Assembly (NCBI GenBank): GCA_910579485.1 | Contig: CAJTVO010000015.1 | Span: 1 to 36,790 of the forward strand | Length of the DNA: 36,790 nt | Direction: 5' to 3' | From: an uncultured Oscillospiraceae bacterium | GTDB taxonomy: Bacteria > Bacillota > Clostridia > Oscillospirales > Oscillospiraceae | In this document: in pieces, positions 16,136-25,216 of the stretch | How positions within the stretch are numbered: the first letter of the stretch is position 1 | Layout: each line of letters begins with the position of its first letter | Made by a program: the position numbers and the translations under genes | Notes under the pieces: generated by a model | Databases searched by the model: none | The model's input: only the letters and a program-made list of their open reading frames with translations | Told to the model about the DNA's origin: nothing

Positions 16136-17023
16136 ATGAAAAAAAATCGCTATTTCGGGCGGTTCGCCCTGACGCTGCTGGCGGCTTTCTTCGCTCTGTG
16201 GTTCCTGATGCCCACGGTGCTGACCATCACCAACTCCTTCATGACCCAGAGCGAGATCAGCGCCAACTACGGCAAGGTCTTCGCCAACGTCTCCGGCAGC
16301 GACGGCAAGGCGTACATCGCCGACGAAGTCAACCTGAAGTTCATCCCGGACAAGGTGACGTTCCATCAGTACATCTCGGTGCTGATCCGCAGTCCGGATT
16401 ATCTGCTGAAATTCTGGAACTCGGTGATCCTGGTGGTGCCCATCGTGCTGCTGCAGCTGGCGGTGGCCTCGGTGACCGCCTACGGCTTCACCCGATGGAG
16501 GGGCAAGGTCCGCTCCCTGCTCTTCTTCTTTTACGTCATCCTGATGCTGATGCCGACGCAGGTGACGCTGGTGCCCAACTATCTGGTCAGCGATTGGATC
16601 GGCATCCTGAACACCCGATGGGCGATCATCCTGCCGGGCGCCTTCGCCCCCTTCTCCGTGTTCCTGCTGACCAAATCCATGCGGCGCATCCCCGCCTCCC
16701 TTATCGAGGCGGCCAAGCTGGACGGCTCCAGCGAGTGGCAGATATTCAAGGACATCTGCCTGCCCCAGTGCCGCAGCGCGCTGTATTCCATCGCCATCCT
16801 GGTCTTTATCGACTACTGGAACATGGTGGAGCAGCCCATCATCCTGCTGCCCAACGCGGACCTGCAGCCTTTGAGCGTGTACCTTTCTACCATCAATACC
16901 AGCGAGGTAGGGCTGGCCTTCGCCATCGCCACCATCTACATGGTGCCCTCCCTGCTATTGTTCCTCCACGGCGAGGACTACCTGGTAGAGGGCATCGCCC
17001 ACCAGGGCTCCGTCAAGGGGTAA
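16136..17023 (+). CDS. Carbohydrate ABC transporter permease, MalG-type
   Basis: The 295-residue product begins two bases after its partner's stop, with GGAAAGGA upstream. An N-terminal membrane segment (LTLLAAFFALWFLMPTVLTITNSFM) precedes a larger extracellular loop (about 35-85), then five more segments including SLLFFFYVILMLMPTQVTLVPNYLV. The EAA motif is SLIEAAKLDGSSEWQIFKDI near residue 187. This is the MalG/UgpE half of a CUT1-type importer. An 84-base gap without a clear promoter or terminator separates it from the HlyD-type gene, so they are probably co-transcribed. Confidence 0.93.
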   Translation: MKKNRYFGRFALTLLAAFFALWFLMPTVLTITNSFMTQSEISANYGKVFANVSGSDGKAYIADEVNLKFIPDKVTFHQYISVLIRSPDYLLKFWNSVILVVPIVLLQLAVASVTAYGFTRWRGKVRSLLFFFYVILMLMPTQVTLVPNYLVSDWIGILNTRWAIILPGAFAPFSVFLLTKSMRRIPASLIEAAKLDGSSEWQIFKDICLPQCRSALYSIAILVFIDYWNMVEQPIILLPNADLQPLSVYLSTINTSEVGLAFAIATIYMVPSLLLFLHGEDYLVEGIAHQGSVKG

Positions 17024-17107
17024 GGGCGGCGCGCCCCGCGCCCCGCGCTATTTCCCGCAGAGACTTCCCACGAGGCCCCCACAACCAAGCGAAAGGACGA
17101 TACATCT

Positions 17108-19207
17108 ATGGAAGTGAAGGAAAAATCCAAAAAGAGGGAACTCATCAAGACCATCGCCATCGTGTTTCTGGCGGTGCTGCTGGTGCTGACCTTTTTCTCT
17201 CAGACGATCATGAACTATTCCCTCCCCGAGGTGGCTACCCAGATGGTGTCCTCCGGGACCATCAACGCGAAGATCCGCGGCAGCGGCACCCTGGCGGCCA
17301 ACGAGAGCTACGACGTGAACCTCAAGCAGACCCGGGAGATTCGCTCCGTGTGCGTGAAGGAAGGCGATACCGTCGAAGAGGGGACGCTTCTGTTCGTCCT
17401 GGGCGACGTGGAGAGCGAGGAGCTCCGCGCGGCGCAGGAGGCCCTAGCCAACGCCAAGCTCTCCTATGAAAAGCGCCGCCTGGAGCTGCTCAAAAGCTAT
17501 GAGTCCGACGACCAGAGCGTGAAGGCCCTCCGGGAGGACCTGGAGCGGGCCTACGCCCAGCGGGACGCCAATCAGGTGACGGACGAGGAGGTCACCTTCG
17601 CCAAGGGCGACCTGGCCGCCGCCAAGAGCGCCCTTGGCCAAACCCAGGCCCTTCTTAAGGAGCTGAACGCCGCCCAGTCGGACAGCGAGGAGTATGCCAA
17701 CGCCAAGGCCAAGGTCACGGAACTGGAGGGCGAGGTCAAGACCCTCACCACCGCCATAGAGGGCTATGAGGAGCAGCTGGAAAAGCTGGATAATGGTGAG
17801 GACTTGACAGCGGAGCGCGCAGTGGAAGACGCTGAAAAGGCCCTGAAGCAGGCACGGACGACATGGGAAGGCGATTGGAGAGCATACAAAGCAACGATTA
17901 TCGAGTTGATGCGCAGTGCCAAAAAAAATGATTCCTGGACATTCTCAGGCGATACATATATATTTGACAGCGCAGACCAGATTGCAATCGAGGGCTACCT
18001 CAAAGAGCTGGAATTAAAAGAAGACAAAGACATTGTAGCACCTGCAGTAGAAGGTGATGAAAAACCTATTGCAGAGACTAGCGGAGATACAAATATCACT
18101 AAAGATCCTTCAAAGCAGCGAGAAGCATACGATACGCTGATAAAAGATCAGAAAGATGTAGAGGCCAAGGAGCAGGCGTATGAGCGCGCGCGTAGGGATA
18201 TGTCGGATGCCTCCGGCTCTGCCTCCCAGCAGCGCCGGGCCATCCGCGACAAGCTGGATGAGGCGGAGTCCGATTTGGCCTCCACCGAGCGGGAGCTGCG
18301 CGACGCCCGGCAGGAGCTGGACGCCGCCGCCGGCAGCAACGAGCAGCTGAAAAACCAGATCCGCACCTGGGAAGCCACCCAGCGCCAGCAGGAGGCCTCC
18401 ATCACCGTCCTGGAGGAAAACCTCGCCGCCCTCCAGGAGAAGCAGACCGCCTACAAGTCCGCGGTGGAGACCGTCAACGCCAAGGAGCGGGAGCTGGAGA
18501 CCGCCCTCTCCGGCAAGGACATCGACAAGCAGCTCAACAACCTGGACCTCCAGACCATGAGCCTGGAGATCCAGAAGCAGCAGGAGCTGGTGGATAAGTA
18601 CACCAAGGACTCCGTGGGCGCGGAGATCAAATCTCCCGTCTCCGGCGTCGTCAGCGCCATCAACGTCTCCGCCGGTAAGGAGAACACGCCGGATCAGCCC
18701 ATGGCGGTCATCGACGTGGTGGACCGGGGCTACATCCTCAAGATCTCCGTCACCAACGAGCAGGCCAAGCAGGTCCGGGTCGGCGATACCGCCGAGGTGA
18801 CCAACTACTACTGGGGCAGCGAGGTCAACGCGGTGCTGGAGTCCATCACCTCCGATCCCTCCAGCGCGGGGCAGAAGAAGCTGCTGGTCTTCCGGGTCAG
18901 CGGCGACGTGGAGGCGGGACAGAACATCACCCTCTCCGTGGGCCAGCGCAGCGCGCCGATGGATACCATCGTGCCCAAGAGCGCCATCCGAGAGGACGCC
19001 AACGGCAAGTTCGTCCTGATCGTGACCAGTAAGAACACGCCCCTGGGCAACCGCTACACGGCCACCCGCGCCGAGGTCCAGGTCCTGGCGGAGGACGATA
19101 CCAGCGTAGCCGTTTCCGGCCTGGCCAACAACGACTACGTGATCACGACCTCCAGCAAACCCCTGGACGCGGGCAGCCAGGTGCGGATGGTGGAGAACCC
19201 GTCATGA
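17108..19207 (+). CDS. HlyD/AcrA-type membrane-fusion (adaptor) protein with an AT-rich inserted segment
   Basis: The 699-residue protein has one N-terminal membrane anchor (residues 15-35, IAIVFLAVLLVLTFFSQTI). A first barrel-sandwich half follows (INAKIRGSGTLAANESYDVNLKQTREIRSVCVKEGDTVEEGTLLFVLGD), then a very long antiparallel coiled coil (about 105-500). The returning half is ISPVSGVVSAINVSAGKENTPDQPMAVI and the beta-barrel region (VRVGDTAEVTNYYWG, RSAPMDTIVPKSAIRED) runs to the end. Adaptors of this kind normally link an inner-membrane transporter to an export path. From about 17798 to 18170 (residues 231-355) the DNA turns strongly AT-rich with different codon choice, unlike the flanks. 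It overlaps the next gene by ATGA. Fold call firm; a role beside an importer is unexplained. Confidence 0.88.
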   Translation: MEVKEKSKKRELIKTIAIVFLAVLLVLTFFSQTIMNYSLPEVATQMVSSGTINAKIRGSGTLAANESYDVNLKQTREIRSVCVKEGDTVEEGTLLFVLGDVESEELRAAQEALANAKLSYEKRRLELLKSYESDDQSVKALREDLERAYAQRDANQVTDEEVTFAKGDLAAAKSALGQTQALLKELNAAQSDSEEYANAKAKVTELEGEVKTLTTAIEGYEEQLEKLDNGEDLTAERAVEDAEKALKQARTTWEGDWRAYKATIIELMRSAKKNDSWTFSGDTYIFDSADQIAIEGYLKELELKEDKDIVAPAVEGDEKPIAETSGDTNITKDPSKQREAYDTLIKDQKDVEAKEQAYERARRDMSDASGSASQQRRAIRDKLDEAESDLASTERELRDARQELDAAAGSNEQLKNQIRTWEATQRQQEASITVLEENLAALQEKQTAYKSAVETVNAKERELETALSGKDIDKQLNNLDLQTMSLEIQKQQELVDKYTKDSVGAEIKSPVSGVVSAINVSAGKENTPDQPMAVIDVVDRGYILKISVTNEQAKQVRVGDTAEVTNYYWGSEVNAVLESITSDPSSAGQKKLLVFRVSGDVEAGQNITLSVGQRSAPMDTIVPKSAIREDANGKFVLIVTSKNTPLGNRYTATRAEVQVLAEDDTSVAVSGLANNDYVITTSSKPLDAGSQVRMVENPS
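17798..18170 (+). other. AT-rich mosaic segment inside the adaptor gene
   Basis: About 370 bases in frame are rich in A and T (for example CAAAAAAAATGATTCC and ACATATATATTTGACAGC), with codons such as GAA, AAA, GCA and ATA that the flanks avoid. The reading frame is intact. The encoded part (NDSWTFSGDTYIFDSADQIA and a Lys/Glu-rich stretch) seems to form a small folded or disordered cap at the tip of the coiled-coil hairpin. It looks acquired by recombination from a lower-GC relative. Confidence 0.7.
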
Positions 19208-20319
19208 GGCACCTGAGAGAGCTGCCCCGGCGGATGCTGGCGGCGATCAGGGGCTTCGGATTCAAGCAGTGGTTCCTGCTGGTCCTCAACGTCGTGCTGG
19301 TCCTGGCGTCCATCGGGTGCGCCGTGGGGATGAACATGGTCGGCGGCGCGCTGACCTCCCTCACCGCCGCGGAGAGGTTCCGGGGAGGGGCGGAGTCCCG
19401 CTTCGCCCACGTGGCCTGCTATCTGCCGGTAGACGACGGCAAGTCGGAGGAGGACATCCTCTCCTTCCGCCGGACCCTGGAGGGCCGGATGATGGAGCAG
19501 TCCCTGGAGGCCGCCGAGGGCGGCAGGCTGTACCTGGACGCCTACCACGGCGTCCAGCCCGTCAGCATCAGCGCCGAGGGCGGCAGCGCCTCGGTGAAGG
19601 CCGTGGGCGTGGGGGGAGACTTCTTCTACTTCCACCCCCTGACGCTGCGGAGCGGCGCGTACATCGACAGCGAGGACCTGATGGACGATCTGGTGATCCT
19701 GGACGAGGAGATCGCGTGGCGCCTCTACGGCGGCACCAACCTGGCGGGGATGCCGGTGACCATCAACGGGGAACACTTCCTCATCGGCGGTGTGGTGGCC
19801 CGGGAGACGGATTTCGCCACGGAACGGGCCTACCCCGGGGACGGCGGCGTGTATATGTCCTTCTCCGCCATGAAGCGCCTCAACGAGGACGCGGCAATCA
19901 CCGGCTATGAGATCGTCATGCCGGACCCCATCACCAGCTACGCCAAGGGCGTGGTGTCCGATACCTTCCCCATCGGGGCGGGAGATGTGGTGGAAAATTC
20001 CAGACGCTACAGCTTTAGCCACCTGTGGGAGGTGCTCCGGAGCTTCGGAGAGCGCTCCATGCGCTCCAACGGCGTGATCTATCCCTACTGGGAGAACGCC
20101 GCCCGTCTGACGGAGGACTACGCCGCGCTGCTGCTGCTCCTGTCGGCGCTGTTCGCGGTGTGCCCGGTGGTCTTTATCCTGGTGCTGTCGATCCGCGACA
20201 TCCGCCGGGCCTACCGCTTCGCCAAGGTGAAGATCCCCGAGAAGGTGGACGCCGCCGTGGAGAAGCGCAAGGAGGAGCGTCTGGAGAAAGCCTATCAAAA
20301 GAAAGCGGGAGGGGAGTAG
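19204..20319 (+). CDS. MacB periplasmic-core-like membrane protein with only two membrane segments
   Basis: The 371-residue product has an N-terminal membrane segment (about 20-43, WFLLVLNVVLVLASIGCAVGM), a large extracellular domain (about 50-300) with MacB-core phrases (SVKAVGVGGDFFYFHPLTLRSGAYI, DDLVILDEEIAWRLYGGTNLAGMPVTING, FLIGGVVA), and one C-terminal membrane segment (about 305-330, YAALLLLLSALFAVCPVVFILVL). A basic, helical cytoplasmic tail ends it. True MacB/FtsX permeases have three more C-terminal segments that contact a LolD-type ATPase; those are missing, and no such ATPase is nearby. The start overlaps the adaptor stop (ATGA). It probably works with the adaptor as an extracellular accessory unit. 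Domain call moderate to good; function unknown. Confidence 0.78.
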   Translation: MRHLRELPRRMLAAIRGFGFKQWFLLVLNVVLVLASIGCAVGMNMVGGALTSLTAAERFRGGAESRFAHVACYLPVDDGKSEEDILSFRRTLEGRMMEQSLEAAEGGRLYLDAYHGVQPVSISAEGGSASVKAVGVGGDFFYFHPLTLRSGAYIDSEDLMDDLVILDEEIAWRLYGGTNLAGMPVTINGEHFLIGGVVARETDFATERAYPGDGGVYMSFSAMKRLNEDAAITGYEIVMPDPITSYAKGVVSDTFPIGAGDVVENSRRYSFSHLWEVLRSFGERSMRSNGVIYPYWENAARLTEDYAALLLLLSALFAVCPVVFILVLSIRDIRRAYRFAKVKIPEKVDAAVEKRKEERLEKAYQKKAGGE

Positions 20320-20321
20320 CC

Positions 20322-21635
<1,314 letters not shown>

Positions 21636-21681
21636 GCGACAGTATACGTCTATATGTGCGGCAGAAGGAAGGATGATTTGC

Positions 21682-22272
21682 ATGAAAAAAACCTTAAGCA
21701 TACTTCTCATTATGCTCCTGCTCACCGCCTGCGGGACCAAAGATGGTGGATCGCCGTCCCAGCCGGACAGCGATCCCGCCCCGCAGGCCAGCAGGGCGCT
21801 GCCGGAGCTGGAGGAGACGGACTGGGAGGCTCTCAGTACGGATGCTGCGGCCTTCGGCTTGAGCGGCGGCCCGGATGACCCGAATTTTGAGTATATCTTC
21901 AGCCATATGGACACGGTCCCGCTGGACCAGCTGGTTGTCTTTATACTGACAGCCGATGGCGCGTACAGCGAGGGGGCGACGGATGAACTCTATCACCGCT
22001 TTCTGGAGGCGCCCCATAAGGTGCTGGCTTACCTGGTTTTATTGGATGGTCAGATCACGGAACTGCCCGGCTGGGAGCCGATGCCGGCGGCGGAGATCGT
22101 CTGTCAATTCATCGCGACCACGGATGCCGTCATGTACGATGGCACAGAAGAATTTGCCCAGACGCTGTCGGCCTGCCGGGAGGCGTATCCCGAGGGTCCG
22201 GCGGCGGAGCTTCTGGATATTCTGGAGCGGGAACATGCTGATGCTCTGGAGAGATCTCGGGCAGAATCGTAA
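21682..22272 (+). CDS. Small lipoprotein of unknown function, last gene of the transporter operon
   Basis: The chosen start, 21682, gives MKKTLSILLIMLLLTAC with Cys17 as the lipid anchor and GGAAGG 9 bases upstream. ATG 21673 (MIC...) is possible but spoils the signal. The mature part, about 180 residues, begins with a Ser/Pro/Asp linker and is acidic and mostly helical (DQLVVFILTADGAYSEGATDELYHRFLEAP, HKVLAYLVLLDG). I recognise no family. It lies 46 bases after the ATPase gene and directly before a strong terminator, so it belongs to the same transcript and may be an accessory at the cell surface. Confidence 0.8.
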   Translation: MKKTLSILLIMLLLTACGTKDGGSPSQPDSDPAPQASRALPELEETDWEALSTDAAAFGLSGGPDDPNFEYIFSHMDTVPLDQLVVFILTADGAYSEGATDELYHRFLEAPHKVLAYLVLLDGQITELPGWEPMPAAEIVCQFIATTDAVMYDGTEEFAQTLSACREAYPEGPAAELLDILEREHADALERSRAES

Positions 22273-22275
22273 AGT

Positions 22276-22325
22276 ATATCCCCCGCGCTGTGACGCAGAA
22301 CGCACAGCGCGGGGGATATTTATCG
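22276..22325. terminator. Perfect 17-bp terminator closing the transporter operon
   Basis: Arms 22276-22292 and 22303-22319 are exact complements, starting four bases after the stop at 22272; TTATC follows. It can also serve the convergent reverse-strand unit ending at 22333. Confidence 0.9.
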
Positions 22326-22332
22326 CTGTATG

Positions 22333-22554
22333 CTACCCTACCAGCAGCCCCATGGCGTCCAGCAGGTCTTCCAGATCATCGCCGTCCAGCGTGTGTTCAA
22401 TGCTGGCGGCGTGGTCCGGGATGTTGATCTTCGCGGAGACGATCCCCGGCTTTTCCGTCAGGGACTGCTCCAGCTCCGAGCCGCAGGCGGCGCAGTGATT
22501 TTTGGCGGTGCAGAAATCACAGTTGATGTAAGAAATTTTCAGTGTTTCTTCCAT
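22333..22554 (-). CDS. Small CxxC metal-binding protein, heavy-metal-associated-like
   Basis: The 73-residue product has a cysteine-rich lead (NCDFCTAKNHCAACGSELEQ: C-x2-C-x5-C-x2-C) followed by GIVSAKINIPDHAASIEHTLDGDDLEDLLDAMG, which resembles the strand-helix order of heavy-metal-associated domains. The four cysteines could bind zinc or an iron-sulphur centre. It follows the corrinoid-activator gene on the same strand, about 60 bases away across a hairpin, with no clear ribosome site. A role in metal or redox handling for that system is inferred from position only. Confidence 0.72.
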   Translation of the reverse strand: MEETLKISYINCDFCTAKNHCAACGSELEQSLTEKPGIVSAKINIPDHAASIEHTLDGDDLEDLLDAMGLLVG

Positions 22555-22581
22555 ATGATTTTCTCATTAAAGTTCTTTTTG

Positions 22582-22607
22582 AGTCTTTTTCTTTCAAGAA
22601 AAAGACT
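22582..22607. repeat. Perfect 12-bp T/A-rich hairpin between reverse-strand genes
   Basis: AGTCTTTTTCTT (22582-22593) and AAGAAAAAGACT (22596-22607) are exact complements with a two-base centre. It resembles the hairpin at 36741-36770 in style (short GC clamp, five T then five A). No T tract follows on the reverse strand, so it is either a partial terminator or RNA processing site, or a dispersed intergenic palindrome. Confidence 0.6.
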
Positions 22608-22613
22608 GTATGC

Positions 22614-24539
22614 CTAAAAGTCCACACTGGGGAACAGTCCCGCATCCGTGTGGGGCAGGAAGCAGGCGGCGACAAATTCGTCCATGTATCCCGGCTCGTT
22701 GGACAGCTCCAGATAGGTCATGGAACGGCTCAGCTCGTCCACCTTTTCCTTGGCCTGGGTGCTGAGGAGCATGGCGTAGGCTCCCGTCTGGGAGGAGTTG
22801 CCGATGTAGTGGAAGTTCTCCAGGGGAATATCCGGGAACATGCCGATGGTGACGGCGTTCTTCATGTTGATGCCGCTGCCGATGCCTCCGGCCACGTAGA
22901 CCCGCTCGATCACCGAGGCATCGAAGCCCAGGGAGTGCAGCATGGTTTGGGTGGCGGAGAAGATGGCTCCCTTGGCCCGGATGAAGTTCTCGATGTCCAC
23001 CTCGTTGATGACCACGTCCTTGGCCCCTTCGCTGTCCTTCTTCCAGGCCAGCACGTAGGAGCCCATGCCGTGTTCGTCGTGGAGGATGCGCTCGCCTTCC
23101 CGGACAAATTTGCCCTTGCCGTTGATGATGCCGCAGCGGAACAGCTCGGCAATGACGTCGATGATGCCGCTGCCGCAGAGGCCCGCCGGGGCCGCGCCGC
23201 CTACTACCGTCATGGAGGGCTCCATGGTCTCCCTGTCGATGGTGCAGGCCTCGATGGCCCCGTCGGTGGCCCGCATCCCGCAGGAGATATCACCGCCCTC
23301 AAAGGCGGGACCGGCGGAACAGGCGCAGCTCATCAAAAACTCGTTGTTGCCGAAGACCAGCTCCCCGTTGGTGCCCAGGTCGATGAACAGGCTCATGGCA
23401 GGATCGTTCCAGATCATGGACACCAGCGCGCCGGCAGTGATATCCCCGCCCACGTAGCTGCCGATGTTGGGGGCCACGATCAGCTCCGCCAGGGGGTTCA
23501 TCTTCAGGCCGATATCCCGGACGAACAGGTGGTCCGTGCGGAAAAAGCTGGGCACGAAGGGCTCCATCCGAATGGGGTCCGCGTGGAGCCCCAGCAGAAG
23601 ATGGTTCATGGTGGTGTTGGCCGCCAGCACCATCCGGTAGACCCGCCGGGGGTCGATCCCCGCCTCACGGTACATGAAGGAGAGCATGGGAATGATGGAC
23701 TCCTTGATGACCGCGTCCTGGAGGCGCTTGCGACCGCCGGGCTTGCCGGACTCGATGATGCGGTTGATGACGTCGGCTCCGTAGCGGATCTGCCCGTTGC
23801 CGCCGCTGGCCTTGGCCAGGATCTTCCCGCTCTCCAGATCCACCAGCACCCCTGCCAGGGAGGTGGTGCCCACGTCCAGCGCGAAGCCCGCCAGGGGCTC
23901 GGCGCTGTCCCCGGGGAGCACGTCCCGCATGAGGATGCGGCCGCCGTCCCGGCTCATGACGCACTTGACCTTGAAATTGCTCTCCCGCAGCACCTTGCTC
24001 AGGTTTTTCAGCACCGCGTAGGGCAGCATGATGTCGCGCTCGTCTACGCCGGTGGCGGCCTCCACCGCCCGGAGCAGCCGCTCGTTGTCGGGCATGGTGT
24101 CGTCCAGCGTGGGCTCGTCCAGCTCCAGGGACAGGAAGGCCAGGTCGCTGCCAAAGGCCACGCCCGCGTCCTCCAGCTGCCTGCGGAGGTCCTCAAAAAT
24201 GGCGATCTCCTCCGGGGAGCTGAGGTCGGCCATCTTCATCCGGGAGCGGTAGGCGGAGGCGATGTCGGGTACCTCGATCTCCGCGTCGCCGGTGACGGTG
24301 GCCAGGCAGGCCAGCCGCCAGCCGGCGTCGTACTCCTCCTGGGTGATGTGGCGGTTGATGGGGGCGTCCAGGCTGCCGGAGGCCAGCCGGACCCGGCATT
24401 TGCCGCACACGCCGTTGCCGGAACAGGGAGCGTCGATGGCGACGTTAGCCTTCCGGGCCACATCCAGGAGCTTTTCGCCGGGGTTGGCGTCGATGGTCAC
24501 CGGGGAACCGGTTTCGAAACGGAAGGTAATGGTAAACAT
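22614..24539 (-). CDS. 2Fe-2S ferredoxin/ASKHA protein, reductive activator of corrinoid enzymes (RACo type)
   Basis: The 641-residue protein opens with a plant-type 2Fe-2S ferredoxin domain: Cys39, Cys45, Cys48 and Cys78 in CSGNGVCGKC and RLACLA. A linker region follows (about 95-200), then the DUF4445 ASKHA ATPase-like fold, with phosphate loops FALDVGTTSLAGVLVDL and SLFIDLGTNGELV and the phrase AGPAFEGGDISCGMRA. These proteins use ATP hydrolysis to return inactive Co(II) corrinoid proteins to Co(I), as RACo does for the acetogen corrinoid protein and others do for methyltransferases such as those demethylating aromatics or methylamines. No corrinoid protein or methyltransferase lies in the window, so its partner is elsewhere. 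It has a consensus promoter at 24584-24612. Confidence 0.92.
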   Translation of the reverse strand: MFTITFRFETGSPVTIDANPGEKLLDVARKANVAIDAPCSGNGVCGKCRVRLASGSLDAPINRHITQEEYDAGWRLACLATVTGDAEIEVPDIASAYRSRMKMADLSSPEEIAIFEDLRRQLEDAGVAFGSDLAFLSLELDEPTLDDTMPDNERLLRAVEAATGVDERDIMLPYAVLKNLSKVLRESNFKVKCVMSRDGGRILMRDVLPGDSAEPLAGFALDVGTTSLAGVLVDLESGKILAKASGGNGQIRYGADVINRIIESGKPGGRKRLQDAVIKESIIPMLSFMYREAGIDPRRVYRMVLAANTTMNHLLLGLHADPIRMEPFVPSFFRTDHLFVRDIGLKMNPLAELIVAPNIGSYVGGDITAGALVSMIWNDPAMSLFIDLGTNGELVFGNNEFLMSCACSAGPAFEGGDISCGMRATDGAIEACTIDRETMEPSMTVVGGAAPAGLCGSGIIDVIAELFRCGIINGKGKFVREGERILHDEHGMGSYVLAWKKDSEGAKDVVINEVDIENFIRAKGAIFSATQTMLHSLGFDASVIERVYVAGGIGSGINMKNAVTIGMFPDIPLENFHYIGNSSQTGAYAMLLSTQAKEKVDELSRSMTYLELSNEPGYMDEFVAACFLPHTDAGLFPSVDF

Positions 24540-24583
24540 AGAAATAACAGCCCTTTCTCAGGATTTCGACTCTGCTGGAACAT

Positions 24584-24628
24584 ATTATACCGGTCCGGCG
24601 GCGGATTGTCAAGGATTTAGCAATCCGC
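24584..24628 (-). promoter_or_regulatory. Perfect-consensus promoter and operator-like repeat for the corrinoid activator
   Basis: On the reverse strand, TTGACA (24612-24607), a 17-base spacer and TATAAT (24589-24584) form an exact consensus. An 8-bp inverted repeat, GCGGATTG (24601-24608) and CAATCCGC (24621-24628), straddles the -35 and may be an operator. Confidence 0.85.
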
Positions 24629-24659
24629 GCCTTCGGAAATACCCGGCGAAAAATTCTGC

Positions 24660-24720
24660 TTGACTTTGGTACGAAACCGTACTATAATAGGGCCAGCCGC
24701 AATCAGTACGATTTCGTACT
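24660..24720 (+). promoter_or_regulatory. marR promoter with twin operators
   Basis: TTGACT (24660-24665), 17 bases, TATAAT (24683-24688). Two 16-base near-identical palindromes follow the rule RGTACGAWWYCGTACT: GGTACGAAACCGTACT (24668-24683), filling the spacer, and AGTACGATTTCGTACT (24705-24720), just past the transcript start. They sit 37 bases apart, suited to repression by the MarR protein encoded next. Confidence 0.88.
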
Positions 24721-24745
24721 GAACGAAGGAAACGGAGGACGCAGG

Positions 24746-25216
24746 ATGGATCAGGAGCTTCACCAGCTGAACCGGCGGTTCGTCGCCGCCACCAGCGCCG
24801 CGGACGGCGCGTACTACCGCTGGGCGGTCCGATCCGGGGTCACGCCCCATACCCTGGATCTGCTCTACGCCCTGGACGACGGACGGCCCCACTCCCAGAA
24901 GCAGATCTGCGAGGAGTGGGCGATCCCCAAGACCACCATCAACACGGTGGTCCGATCCTGCCGGGAGGCGGGGTATATCACGCTGGAGACCATGCCGGAC
25001 CAGCCCCGGCAGCGGCAGCTGTGCCTCACCCCGGCGGGAATGGCCTACGCCCGGGAGGCGCTGGCGGAGCTCTACGTTCTGGAAAATCAGGCCATGGCGG
25101 CGGCGGTGAAGAAGTACGGCCCGTCGTTCGTGGACGCCCTGGAGCTGTACTGCGCCTCCTTCCGGGAGGCCTTGGCGGCAAATCTGTCAGAGAAAGAGGA
25201 AAACGATTCCGTATGA
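24746..25216 (+). CDS. MarR-family transcriptional regulator
   Basis: The 156-residue protein has the MarR winged-helix layout: an N-terminal dimer helix (LNRRFVAATSAADGAYYRWAV), LDLLYALDDG, the recognition helix region QKQICEEWAIPKTTINTVVRSCREAGYI, a wing (PDQPRQRQLCLTPAG) and C-terminal dimer helices. A GGAGG site lies about 7 bases upstream. It most likely represses its own promoter through the two palindromes at 24668 and 24705 and so controls the coupled MATE exporter. The ligand that relieves repression is unknown; drugs or phenolics are usual for the family. Confidence 0.92.
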   Translation: MDQELHQLNRRFVAATSAADGAYYRWAVRSGVTPHTLDLLYALDDGRPHSQKQICEEWAIPKTTINTVVRSCREAGYITLETMPDQPRQRQLCLTPAGMAYAREALAELYVLENQAMAAAVKKYGPSFVDALELYCASFREALAANLSEKEENDSV

